Assembly (NCBI GenBank): GCA_030411725.1
Contig: MU839827.1
Span: forward strand, 310,001-374,000
Direction of reading: 5' to 3'
DNA from: Echria macrotheca
Lineage: Eukaryota; Ascomycota; Sordariomycetes; Sordariales; Schizotheciaceae
DNA length: 64,000 nt
The notes under the pieces were generated by a model that saw only the letters and a program-made list of their open reading frames with translations, had not been told where the DNA came from and did not search any database. Of the stretch, positions 23,355-34,900 are shown piece by piece (within the stretch, counting starts at the first letter, position 1; each line of letters starts with the position of its first letter). A program made the translations under genes and the position numbers.

Positions 23355-25015
23355 ATGCCGAACGAAGAAGAGTCTGGCAAGGTGGAACTAGAAGTAAGTC
23401 TAGACCGCCCAGACAGCCGTGTCCGCCTACACACATATTAACCGCGTCCCAGCACAAACGGGAACGGGGCCGACTGGCTCAGAGGGCGTTTCGTAAACGG
23501 CAGATCGACACCATACGCGAGCTGAGGGAGGACAACCAGGCGCTCAGGGCGGCCATCGATCGGATATCACGAGTCTATGCCACGGGCCCGGTCTCGCAGG
23601 CTCTCCATGCTGAGCTGCAAACCGCTCTCGAGGAGGCCTTCCGCGTGGCCGGGCTCGATCCGTCTCTCGCCAGGTCCTTTAGCGATTCTGGCGAGGACGG
23701 TGAGGATGACGACGTGATGTCGGTGCCGTCTGGCTACCCGGCTCCGGGCCAGCTGGGCGCGATGCTTAGTCAGTCTGGTGGGAATCTGTCCCTGGGCGCC
23801 TCCGTCTTCTCAGCCCCGCCGGTGTCGAACCAGCTTGCTATGACGACGCAGGCCTTGAACCCGCTGTACACACAGCAGGCCATGACGCAGCCGCAGATGT
23901 ACTCGCAACTGCCCTTTTCGACGTCGTCTCCTCCGAGCCCTACCCTCTCATCCAACGGCCGGATGTCGCCCCGCATGACATATGGGCTGTGGTTCGAGCC
24001 CGACCGCAACATCCGCATCGTCCAGCCGCCCCAGGACATCATTCCGTATGTGGGCGAGGGTATGCGGACGCTGGCAGGCGCCATCTTTTGGACCGGTATG
24101 GGCCACTCCCTGAACGCGCTGCGGACCATCCTCAACGCGCGCATCCGCGGCGTCGTGATTGACCCCGATGCTCCTTCGTCGGATGACGAGTCGGATGACG
24201 GCGGCGACGGTGGCTTTGTGGGAAAGGATGGTGACCGATCCTTCTCTAGGGATTTCAGCCACCTGACCCTCCGTCCCGAGCCCGTCGACGGCGGAAGACT
24301 TGTTGTTGGGGGGGTTGATGACGAGGACGAAGACGAGGCTGAAGAGACACTAACAGAGACACAAAAGGCTAACCTCGATGGCGGCCAGACGCAGACACGC
24401 CCACGCTCAAATCAGAAGTCGTCACCCCGTCCCCATCGGGACTTTCCGTCGCAACACCATCCGACGGAGCCGACTACTACCCACCACCGCTCGCGCTCCC
24501 AGAAGGAGAGGAAATACCGCCGTCGCCTGCGGGAAGCTCAACGGTTCATCGGGGCCAGGTTTGCGCACACGCTCCGCCTCATCCCGGACCGCAGCGTGTA
24601 CGACATCCTCCACGCTCGCTTCGTGTATCGCAGCAAGGGCTGGATCGCGGGCGACCACCCCGGTCGCGATCCCGAGACCCCGATGCGTCTCTTCACCGCC
24701 ATTCTCCGTGAGACGGCCTTTGCGTCGGAGATTGGCGATCTCGCCAGCTGGATGACGCCTGTGGATATTGACGGCTATGTGCAGCAGTGGCTGGCGCTGA
24801 CGCCGGCGGGGTGGGCGCCGTGGGCGGCGGCGCTGCGGGGAGGGGGGACGCCCCAGCGGGTGGATATGGTGAATAAGCTGATCCAGGCGATTGTCATGTA
24901 TGGCCAGTGTTTTGGCGAAGGGCCGCGGTATAGGGCTGAGCATGTGCGGTACGTTTTGGAGATGTGGATTGAGGGGACGGCGGCGGGCGTGGAGGGTGTT
25001 GGTGTTTGGTGTTAG
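23355..25015 (+). CDS. bZIP transcription factor with atypical basic region
   Basis: Two exons, 23355-23393 and 23453-25015, give 533 residues. The bZIP domain starts at residue 14: KRERGRLAQRAFRKRQIDTI, then leucine-zipper-like RELREDNQALRAAI. It aligns with Yap-type basic regions (NRAAQRAFR), but the normally invariant Asn is Gly19. A Ser/Pro-rich middle, an acidic run (DDEDEDEAEETLTE) and a basic patch (RSQKERKYRRRLREAQR) follow. The C-terminal domain has the pattern of fungal bZIP C-terminal (DUF3425-like) regions: YDILHARFVYRSKGW, DIDGYVQQWLALTPAGW and DMVNKLIQAIVMYGQCFGEGPRY. The first exon encodes only 13 residues. Such factors usually control stress or metabolic genes; the targets are unknown. 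Confidence 0.85.
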
Positions 25016-25441
25016 CATGGTTATGATTTATGAAATAGAGGAGCATATCAAGCGGGAGGCTACAGATTTAAACATCATTTGGCACTGATCAATCGTCCCA
25101 TGAATACACGGATCATTCGTGTACTCAGATATTCGCGAAACACCCTCCCGCTTCCAGCCGCTCCACGGCGCAGTTTCGCCGAATTACTGTCTATGACTAC
25201 ATTGTCTGAGAGAGGACTGATTGTGGACGCAGAGCAAGGCGTGTCGACAGCCTTGTCGGGCACACTGACTGACACTCGGGAATAAGATGGCCTGTTGCTG
25301 GCCTGAAGAGACCGGCTGGGGACCGGGGGATAGGCTACTCTTCGTCGTTCCTCTTCGTCGTTTCCCTTCTTTCCGTGACAAACAGCTACGACGAGTTAAG
25401 CGCCTACGTCATTCATTCAACATGGCATTTAGTTATTACTA
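25016..25441. other. 3' flank of the bZIP gene
   Basis: About 425 bp containing the bZIP 3' UTR and the sequence into which the MITE at 25442 inserted. I see no gene. Confidence 0.45.
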
Positions 25442-25799
25442 CAGTCAAACCTGCACATAAGAATCAACCCCGTCGTAGGAATAAAATTCTTATTGAGAGG
25501 TTATTCCTACCTGAAGTGGACCCACTTTTTCTGGATCTCCGCCAGCACACACAGATTCAGGGCACAACTGCTGTGTTTGCGCTCTGGAAGCTCTGGAATC
25601 TGGGCGTTCAAGTGCCTCGGGGGGTCATGTCACAACCTGGGACTAAGAATTTTGGTGTGTTAGTAAGCAGAATCCATAAGAATAATTCCAACCTGCAGGA
25701 TATAGGAATATCCCATACAAATTCGGTCGGGGCCAGGAATTTTATTCTTAAAGAGAGGATATTCTTATGTGACGGTATTCTTGTGTGCAGGTTTGACTG
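25442..25799. mobile_element. TA-flanked MITE, Tc1/mariner (Fot1/pogo) type
   Basis: A 358-bp AT-rich block bounded by terminal inverted repeats. Both ends begin with the same 16 bases, CAGTCAAACCTGCACA. After one mismatch AAGAAT also matches, giving 22 of 23 positions, and imperfect similarity continues inward. A TA dinucleotide sits outside each end (25440-25441 and 25800-25801), the target-site duplication expected of Tc1/mariner elements. Internal segments repeat an AGGAAT...ATTCTTA...GAGAGG pattern at both sides. No transposase is present, so it is non-autonomous. Base composition is visibly more AT-rich than the flanks. A 191-codon frame running through it is fortuitous. Confidence 0.82.
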
Positions 25800-27208
25800 T
25801 ATTCTCGGCTGCTTCACAGACACGGACACGATAACGCTGTTGATTCCCCGTTTCTTCCAGTGCATTCCCAAGCCTTCAATCCAGCCTCATCGTCAAGAGG
25901 TGGGGGGAAAGATAATCATCCCCGTTGATAACGTTTTATTTTCCAGGTAGTTCATTTCATGATTATCGTACATATGTGTGTGGTGTTGAGATGCGTAGTG
26001 CAGAAATGGGTTTGTAATGCAATCTGCAGAAAGTACGTGTTCTACACGGAGTACCTATGGTTTAGCTGGCGTGTATACAATCTTCTACGGAGATATGCAG
26101 ACCTGGAGATATGATTAATGATCAGGTCTGGACCACACCACCGTACACGATCAAAAATCCGATAGTGTTGGTTTCTAATGCGTGGGTGTGTGCCTGCCAA
26201 TGCGACCCGGCGATCTGGTAACGCGTCCGACATCCGACGGGAGTCGGGAATAGGACGGGCATGTTTTGGAGGTTGTGTTGATTGTGATTTTGTCTCTTGT
26301 GCAGAGGAAACTGTAGATGGCTTCACAGCTGGCACTCCATAATTCTTGTCTGGACCTTGGATTCCATTGTTTGATCGGGCACCAGATCTACACAGAACCC
26401 GAACCAAACGTCATAATGATTTCTGCCCGGGAACCAGTTTTATGTCCCTCGCGGCGTTTCCCGCAGCATCAGAACCCGAACGCGACGCGGCATGCAAGTC
26501 TACAAAAGCAGCAAAACGCTGCCAAGCCCGACATTGCAGAGAGAGCTGCCGCACTTGGCCCGGCCAAGCCCCGAGCACCATCGGGAACTGAATGAGGCAG
26601 GATTGTCTTGGCGGTAACTTGGGTGGTGTGGTGCAGTGTCAGTAACTACTAACAGCGGCGCAATCGTCGGCCGAAGCCGAACCTGTTTGGTGATTACTAT
26701 TCAGCCGCCCCGGCAGATGCCTAACCACATGCCGGGCGTGCATTTGGCTGATTCATCAGCAACGCACGGCACGCCTTGCAAGGAACCAAAACACCATAAC
26801 GTACGGGAAATGGGATGCAATGCGGAGGCAGTACGGAGAAGAACGGAGTGTACTTGGAGGTTTCGCTCGGAGGGATGGGATATGTTGCTTACAATTCGCA
26901 GACCGCGTCACGGCGTGCCACGGCTCGTTCGAGATGCAGTCTACCTAACCTAGAATATCTGCTGGCTTCTTTCGAGGGATATATATCTTGAGCGTCGAGC
27001 CGCTTCTTGTTGGACTGATCTCATTCCATCTCAGACAGAGCATCCATCTCTAGCAAACAACAAACATATTAACCTCTCTATACTACTGACATATCCCAAT
27101 CCCATTCATCACCCCTTCTTCTCAAATCTCACCACCACCACCACCACCACCACCAGCACACCACCTTATCCCCATCCCATCTCACTGCCACTGAAAAAAA
27201 TCCCAAAA
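25800..27208. other. Intergenic region and long 5' leader before the SDR gene
   Basis: About 1.4 kb without a recognised gene. GATATATATC near 26979 lies about 230 bp before the SDR start. From about 27040 the sequence becomes a CA/CT-rich leader that includes a CAC triplet run. Confidence 0.45.
27131..27154 (+). repeat. ACC triplet microsatellite in the SDR 5' leader
   Basis: Eight consecutive ACC triplets, about 55-80 bp upstream of the SDR start codon, in a C/A-rich leader. Confidence 0.85.
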
Positions 27209-28146
27209 ATGTCCGCCTTCCCGACCCCCATCCTCCCCTACCACCAAGCCGCCTACCCAGCCATAGACCCCACCCGGCCCGCCCTCTCAACCGCCGGAAA
27301 ATCCATCCTCATAACCGGCGGCGGCACAGGCATCGGCGCCGAAACCGCCCTCTCCTTCGCCAAATCCGGCGCCTCCCATCTCGCCCTCGTCGGCCGCCGC
27401 CCTACAACCCTCCAGACCACAGCCTCCAAAATCACCGCCCTCTACCCCTCCACAAAAGTCCACGTGATCCCCGGCGACATGACATCCCTCGAATCCATCA
27501 CCTCGGCCCTCTCCACCTTCGCCGGCGCCGTCCCCTCCGGCAAGATTGACGTCCTCGTAGCTTGCGCGGGATACATGGACAAGGTCGCGCTGTTCGACGA
27601 CACCGACCCGGCCGACTGGTGGCGCACTTTTGAGATTAATGTCAAGGGGAATTATAACTTGCTTAGGGCTTTCGGGGCAGTGGGAGCGGACGATGCGGTC
27701 GTCTTGCATGTTAGCACGACGATCGCGCATCAGGCTTATGTCCCGCGGTTTTCGGCTTATCAGTCTAGCAAGCTGGCGGCGATCAAGGTTTTTGATCACT
27801 GGGCTAGGGAGCACCCTGGTCGGAGGGTGGTGCATTATCACCCTGGCTTGATTGTGACGGATATTGGGGTTGCTGCTGATGAGGCTGAGTTGGGGTTGCA
27901 GTATGATGATAGTGAGTTTTTTTTATCCCTTTATTCTCCTGTCATGTCCGATATGCTAATGTGGTGCTAGTTTCTCTCCCTGGTGCGTTTGCCGTCTGGG
28001 CGGCGAGTCCCGAGGCGGACTTTTTGAATGGCCGGTTTGTGTTTGCTCATTGGGATGTGGACACGCTGAAGAGTAAGGAGGTTAGGGAGGAGCTGGAGGC
28101 GGATCCGCAGAAGTTTACTATTGTGCTCAAGGGGTGGCCGCATTAG
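27209..28146 (+). CDS. Short-chain dehydrogenase/reductase
   Basis: NAD(P)-dependent oxidoreductase with a Rossmann fold. Exons 27209-27911 and 27971-28146 give 292 residues, normal for classical SDRs. The cofactor motif TGGGTGIG is at residues 36-43, and VGRRP follows the second strand, an arginine pair suggesting NADP preference. DVLVACAGYMD is the usual NAG strand variant (here CAG). The catalytic Ser is S169 (HVSTT), and the YxxxK pair is Y184 and K188 (YQSSK). The typical C-terminal extension FAVWAASPEADFLNGRFVFAHWDVDTL is present. The ATG at 27209 sits in AAAATG context after a long CA-rich leader. The substrate is unknown; similar fungal proteins act on polyketides, sugars or steroids. 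Confidence 0.93.
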
Positions 28147-30144
28147 GCAACTCGGGGGCTGATGGTTCTGGCAGCAACCTGGTTCGGAGCTGGAAATTTG
28201 GATATGCTGGGTTGCGGTTAGGACTCGGAAACGACGCGGAACTAATGTGGTACAGACTGCTAGAGGAACATCACAGATAAAATTGGACTGCATTTTCTAT
28301 GAAAAGCTTGATGAAAAGAGAAATCAAACAGAAATGAGTAAAATGGTTCCTGACCGGAGACACCCCTTATTGCATCGGGTGTGACAGCCGTGACCAATAG
28401 AGGCCAGCCGGTTACTACACCAACGTTAGGCAAAGAATTTTCATCTCTCCAGGCTCTCCGGGCATAGGGTTTCAAAGAACATGAAAACCCCAGAGCAGCA
28501 GCAGTAGCAGCAGCAGATCACATGGGACATGGACACCAACAGAGTCTCAAGCGAAAAGAGCATACACACAAGTCTTTTTGGTTTTCCGAACACCGGACAC
28601 CGGACACCCAGTCTGTCTGTCCCCCCTAATACCAAACCACCCACCCAGCCAGGTATCATCGTCGTGAAAAACCAAACCCCCACCAAGCCGTAAAAGGGCA
28701 TATGTAGTAATGGAGAAGAGGAAGGAAAAAAAGACTTTCTTCGGTTCACACTCTTGAAACTACCTTACCTGGGGTACCTTACCTACCCGTCTTGTGAAGT
28801 ACCGCGCGGGCGTCCTCCTGGAAAATAGGGGGCTGCGCCTGGGGGCTGGGTCACCGTTCACTCTCAGCTCCCTGACCTGCAGGTGAAAAAAAGCAAGTGA
28901 GATGATCCACGGTGTTGTGGATATAGGAAATAATATCACCGCTCGGTCGGTGAGGGTGCCATTTTGGAGAGGTGGGAGGAGGACAGGTATCTTCCAAGAT
29001 CCGAATCGGAGTCACGGGCCGGATCAGGACGTGGGAGCACCGGAGTGGACGAGCTGGATTTGTGGTTGGTGGCGCAGGGGGATGATGGGCGCAGCGGGTT
29101 TGAGGGTAAAGTAGGTGTATGACTGATTTCCCCGTGTCACTCCAGCCGTTTGAGGTGTGTAAGTGAAGGGATGGCTCCTGATGAGGAAGAAGAAGATGAC
29201 AGTGGGGGCACGGTTGAAGGGTTGGACACAAGGTAAGAGTACTCTCGTCTATATGTGTGGCGAACCCGTCTGGTATAGGGAAAATAGCGAAAGGAAGGAG
29301 CATTATGGATTTGTGAGAGCTGGCAATCAAGCACCGGATTCCTCGCTGGAATCTGAAGCTGTCAAGGCTCGATCCATCCCAATGGGATTTAACCCTGATT
29401 CAGTCTCGCGAAGATTCCCATCTGCGCTCATGTCCCTGACTAAAACCAAAGGCACAGGATACAACCAAGCAGTAAAATCCCCGAAAACAAAAGAAATCGG
29501 CCTCATCGCTCTGCCCCTCGAGTTGACACCCCCCTCTAAACCGTAGGTGGACGAACGTACATCATCGACACACCCACGAAGACCGCAACTCTTCCTTTCT
29601 ACCTAGACAGGGAGAAACTACTGACCATACACAAATAAACACCTGGGAACTTATCCGACACTTCATCAAGCATCAAGCATCTAACATCCACAGCTCAATA
29701 CAGGTTGGAAGACGGGATCCCAATGATTCAGACCCTAACCCTGACTGCCCCCTTTCTCACCTGCACCGGCACAATTGCTCAACTCTCATACATCACGGTG
29801 TCACGGTGTACTCCGGCCGTCAAGATGCAACGGATGAGGTCTGGCCATAGGCTGCTCGAGCTTGGCGTTGTTCTCTGGTCACCTGGTCATCTCCCAGACC
29901 CTGCCGGGATGAGATGCAGACTTGACACACTACAAGGGATCAACGCTAGGAGCTACCGAGGATCCTTGACACAGACGATGGAAGCTGGCTATCACATACA
30001 TCACTTCATGAACATTGACGTGCTCAGCTAAGAGTCATGACATCGACCCTATTGAAGGATCAAAGACAAGGCTACTTGGAACCCGCAAGCGCAGACGGAT
30101 ACACATGCCATCGTTGCTCATACACCAACACCGTCCCCCAAGAC
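28147..30144. other. 2.0-kb intergenic region between convergent genes
   Basis: Lies between the SDR (plus) and the URC4-type gene (minus), so it holds two 3' UTRs. It contains a CAG-type triplet run near 28493-28526 and TACC runs near 28763-28785. Frames up to 159 codons on the minus strand are Pro/His-rich with no recognised domain. No gene is called. Confidence 0.5.
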
Positions 30145-31981
30145 CTAAAACACCGTACCATCACTATCAATCAGGATCGGTGGTCCCTTGGTATTCGGCC
30201 GGCTGACTTCGGCGATCTCGCGGCCGCCCTGTCACATGTTAGCTGAGCCCTTTTCCCCAAATCATCCGCCATACCTTCCAACTGCCCGCTTCCAGAACTT
30301 GCGCCAAGCCCAGCTCGTGTCCGTTAAGCTCGTTTCGCAACGCCTTGTTGACCTCTGTGCACAGCAGGTCCAAAAAGCCTACCGTCACACCTCTCCACTC
30401 GACAATCACATCGTCATCCGGCTTGAACATGGGCGCCACCTCAATTCCATTAGAACCGGTGCGCTGGCAGTACTCGGTGAAATGCTGCAATCCCCGCGCT
30501 TGATCAGCCTCCTTGAGCGTGAGGACGCCCAAGTCTATGAAGAGACCGCCGTTCCGATACTCTGGCAGCCCCGTAAGAAGCTCCTGGCCGGCAAACTGGA
30601 TCTTCAAAATGCTCTGCATGGGCTGCATCAGCGAATACGTGAGCCACTGCGTCAGCTTGTGGAACGGGAGAATGCTCTCCCATGGCGCGATGCCGTTGGA
30701 CTGGCCCGTCGTGTTCGGGAACGGCGAGAAGGTGGGGCTAGATGGCGACTGCGCCGGTTGCGGCATCGAGCTGCATGGCCAGGCGTCACCCAAGGACACG
30801 CCGTTGATGGCGGTGCGCGATGGCGGCCAGATTGGTGCAAGACCATCCATGAGAACGGTCCAGAGCACTGGCAGGGGCACAATCATGACGCTAGACGCCT
30901 GAGTCGAAGGATGGGACACGATGTAGTCTGTCCACGTTAGTCAGGTGACAAGAATTCGCCGGCAAATACCCACCAAGCATGTTTCCTGGCCTGCCGTCAT
31001 CGCCAAAATACTCCTTGTTCTCTGCCAGGGCCTTGCCGAGACGAATGAGAAGCTGCGCTCGGCCTTCGAGGCCAGTCATTTCGTTTCCTGGCTTCGACTG
31101 CAGACCGGCGGCAAGCTGCTCAACCGTCAACTGCTGCAGGCCGTCCTTGTCTACCTGGTACTTGTTGCTCCTGCTACCGGAGAACAGACCCTGCGCATGT
31201 CAGCGTTGTCTGCAGTCCGGCGTACCTAACCTACCTGTTTGAACATTTCGAGACTCGCAACCGCAATGCCTTCGGATCGTCTATATACTCGCCCGTTCTC
31301 TGTCGATTTGTAGCTCCATTTGTTGCCTGCCCCGGCGTCGAGCAGCACACTGACAAGAAACAGATCGATCATGCGCTTGCATTTCTCCGTGTTGTCAATG
31401 TCCTCGGGGAAAGTCGACAAAAGATGTGCAATCCGGTCACGCCCTCCAACGGCAAAATGCTGGTGCCGACCGTGGGGAGGAATGCTGGTAAAAGGGGGGT
31501 CGTAGTCCCGCTGCCACCGCCGTCAGCCACGGGTAACCAATGCAGCAGCCAAGCAACCTACCTTAATAATGTTGGAAACGAATGAAACGACATCTTCAAA
31601 CTTGCGCATGTCGACGTCAAAGTGGTGCAAATCATTCTTCAGGGCCTTGTCCGTCACGATCTTGGAGCGCTCCCGCACGGCGCCCAAGCTCCGGAGATAG
31701 CCGGCGGGATCGAGTTGGGGGTCAGGACCCCTCGGCAGCTCCATCTTGGCGGTGGGATGGAGGCCGGGCGAGAAGGGCGTCAGCGGCGTCGACGGACCGT
31801 TGGTGCTCGAGGTGCCACCCGAGGTGCGGTTCAAGATGCGCGAGCTAGTGGTGCCGACGGGCGACTTGAGACTGGCGGCCGATGCGAGCGAAGAGATGGA
31901 TTGCGAAGTCGAGAGCGAAGGTTGCGGTTGCGGCTCGGCCGCCGGCTTGGCCGCCTTCTCCCGTCTGGAAAAGATACCCAT
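30145..31981 (-). CDS. URC4: DUF1688 protein, URC4/urg3-type (uracil catabolism)
   Basis: Fungal/bacterial DUF1688 family; Lachancea kluyveri URC4 is needed for the reductive-independent uracil catabolic (URC) pathway, and the fission-yeast homologue is urg3. Exons on the minus strand: 31981-31562, 31510-31235, 31190-30974, 30927-30275 and 30228-30145, giving 549 residues. Diagnostic segments in order: AGYLRSLGAVRERS, IPPHGRHQHFAVGGRDRI, RMIDLFLVSVLLDAGAGNKW, YRRSEGIAVASLEMFKQ, GLEGRAQLLIRLGKAL and DDGRPGNMLDY. The extreme C-terminus is PPILIDSDGTVF. An N-terminal Ser/Thr/Pro-rich extension of about 85 residues before the family core is unusual. The molecular activity of the family is not established, and no URC1-type gene is in the window. 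Confidence 0.92.
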
Positions 31982-34900
31982 AGTTATTTCCTTCCTTCTC
32001 TTGCTTCCCAGGAATCTGATTCGCAGAGCAGTCGGCGGCGTTGGGCGGTCAGCAGCCGAGCTGGGACGGAGCGAGGGGTAGGGAGCTCGTGACGCGGTTA
32101 CAGTGGGGCAGAACAACGCAGCACTGCACCAAGACCGACGATTGGTGTTCTAGCGGAAGAGAACGTCGGGGAAGGAACGAGTGGATGCAGGAGTCAGGAT
32201 TCGACGTGTCGATGAGTCTGATCTCGACCGTCGTCTAAACCTTCACTGGCATCAGCTGGAGAATTGGCAAATCAGGTCGGCTGGAATTGCAGCTGCCAGA
32301 AGCGCAGGTGTCATTGCTGGGAGGGCGGATGGGAGAGGGGGAGTTGGGGTCGACCAGTTTTTACACCAAGGTGGGGTTGGTGTCCTGGTGCGCTGCAATG
32401 CAACGAATGCAGAAGGAAATTGGAGACGGCAACGCCCAAGAAACCAGGAAAACTGGCCGGCGGTGACGGCAAGGTGCAGCAAACAAGTGTTACCGAGAGT
32501 AATACCAACCGAAAGCTCACAAGGTGAGTGCTGTCGAATCTGTGATGTGGCCGCTGTTGACGCCGTGAGACTTGTCTTGAGTTTGGTTGTCCGGTACCGG
32601 TCTTCGTTCGTGCCTGATCGTTGGTTGTTAACTCGTCGTTGATCTATGGTTGTCCCAATACCCTTCTGCCCGGTTTCCACGATTCCGCCGTTGCTGGTAG
32701 TATCAAAGTGTCGTTGGCCGTTGATCGTTCCAGAGCGGCGGTGGATGGCCTGATCGACGAGATCTCCCCAGGGTCTGGAATTCTGGATGGGCCTGGCTGT
32801 CGAGTCAAGGCGCTAGCACACGACGTCTCCTTTTGCGAACTGCGAATCCTGGCTTTTGATCCACGGAAACAAACAAGACCAAAAGTTTCGTTTCTCTCTC
32901 GGCCGTCGGCGCCGAGGTTACCCAGCGTCTTTTTAAATAATTCTCGCAGATACCCCCTGAGTCCCTGACGCTTGGTACTCCCTCCGTCCAGGGACAAGCA
33001 GCCCCGTTGCCCCCCGTCGCGGAAGGGAAAGCCAGTTCTCCGTAATCTCCTGACTGCCGTTGACCTCCCGACCCGTGGCGCCGCTAGCCAAGCATCTCTG
33101 CTCTACTCGAGCTACGGAGTATAGTCGTCGATTAGCGACGCCGTCGAACGAGAGGTGAAGCCCCGTGGGACCCCAATGGGGCTCCGACAGGCGCCGTCGC
33201 CGCGCGATTCCACCGATTCCACGGTTTTGGCAAATGAGAGCCCCATGCAAGCCACCGCCGGGGCCGCACGGCACGGCTTCCTGTTGGATTCTTAAGCGGC
33301 ACCACGGCCGCGGCCAGGGGGGATGACGTTCCCCTGCCCGAACATGGTTCCGCTGCAGGTACCGCAACATCGACACACTATTATTTATTCTGCGCCGGTT
33401 CCAGACGTCTTCGGTGTGGGTGTGTGCTCTTGTCTCCAGCAGAGGTTGGCACGGTTGGTTGGTTGGTTCATGAGAAGACAGCGAACTGCCTTTCTGGGCC
33501 ACTCGGGATCGCGGACCTCTTCACCGAGCCTTCGAGAGTACGCCCTGGCGAGACCAACGTTGTTGGATTCATCTTGGATCCTTGTATTGTCGTCGTCTGG
33601 TTATCGGCAAAAGCAACGCTTTCCGCATCTGTCTGCAGAAAATAATGCACGGGCGGAGAAGGGCACGCCTTTGCCTCTGGATATCTAGCGGACGCACTAG
33701 CGATTGTCGATAATACCTAAAATTTGGGGGTCACCATCCAGGAGGTATCCAAACAAGCAGATGATCGGTCTGCGATGCAAAACGGAGGATTTGACTTCTC
33801 ACAAATTGTCGGTGTTGCGGTGACTTTTGGCGTCCCGACATGGCGGGCGCGTTGAGACTTGAGAGCATCGTGGGTGGAGCACCCCTCCACTAACTATCTG
33901 GCCGAGTGCGGGGCAGCGCTCGGAGGTCTCAGGGATGGATCATGGAGCTTGGACTCGGTGTACTGTCCCTATCCAGCTCCAGCACTTGCGGCGATTGTTA
34001 ACCCGCCAGCCCAGCTGCCAACACTCCCCGCTCATGACTCGCATCTGCGCCTGCATTTGAAGACACGGGAGCTGTCCCGGCCCTCGCAACATGATCTCTC
34101 ATCTCTCTGGTCGGACCTGCTCCTCGGGGACCTCATGTTTCTTTGCTTCTTTCGCTTCCTTTGGGCCCCTTCGATGGCCGCACTAACGACGTTTGGTGGC
34201 CCCGACTTTTAGCGGACGACGGTAGGTCCCTCACCCCTTTTTCTCCTGCGCTCGCTCGCCCTCGCCCGCCACTACTCTCGTTTTCCCAGATCTTTGGAGG
34301 ATCTCAGAACGATACTCACAAAAGTGTGGTTAGTACTTGGCGCACACGGCCTTTCTCATCACCGTCAGTGCACAATAAACCTCGACCGGTGCGATGCAAG
34401 TGGACGGTTTGGGGGAAGGTGGGGGAAAGCATTCTCTCATCGAGCTTCAACACACCCCTGTTGCCCGTGCCCACCGGCCAGCAGAAGAATATTGACAACG
34501 GAGAAAAACATGTTGCTTGGATCGCCTGCCAAGCATGTCCGGTTTCTTGCGAGACATCCACCGTTCGCACGCGATACATAGCCTGCCCCGAAGCGACGGG
34601 CTCTGGAAAAGGGGACCGAGGGACAAGATGTACTGTCACATTACCGACTCTTTGGTCCCGTCCATGCACGGGTCTTTTGTTATTTTATCCGCAGCTTGCT
34701 GTTGTTACACTTCTACTTGCAGCAAAAGTGGCGCTGTTGCTTCGTTGCTTTGATCCTTTCCAGCTCCCTCCCGGCAGGCAAACGGATCATTCTCTGTCAT
34801 CCCACGACACCTGGAGAGAGAGAGTGGGAGCCACGCACGAGTCCTAGCTGTTCTTTCGCGTGCAATTCTCCATGTGTGCCCTCACGTACACAGTAGAACA

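Noticed and set aside
15831..25015. A secondary-metabolite cluster made of HET, LaeA-like, ADC-like and bZIP genes
   Set aside because: No backbone synthase (PKS, NRPS, terpene cyclase) or tailoring set is present; proximity alone is not enough.
25375..25950. 191-codon frame overlapping the MITE
   Set aside because: It reads straight through both terminal inverted repeats and flanking DNA, so it is fortuitous and not a transposase.
34143..34847. 234-codon plus-strand frame in the gene-free stretch
   Set aside because: No family signature, irregular composition, no convincing start or splice context.
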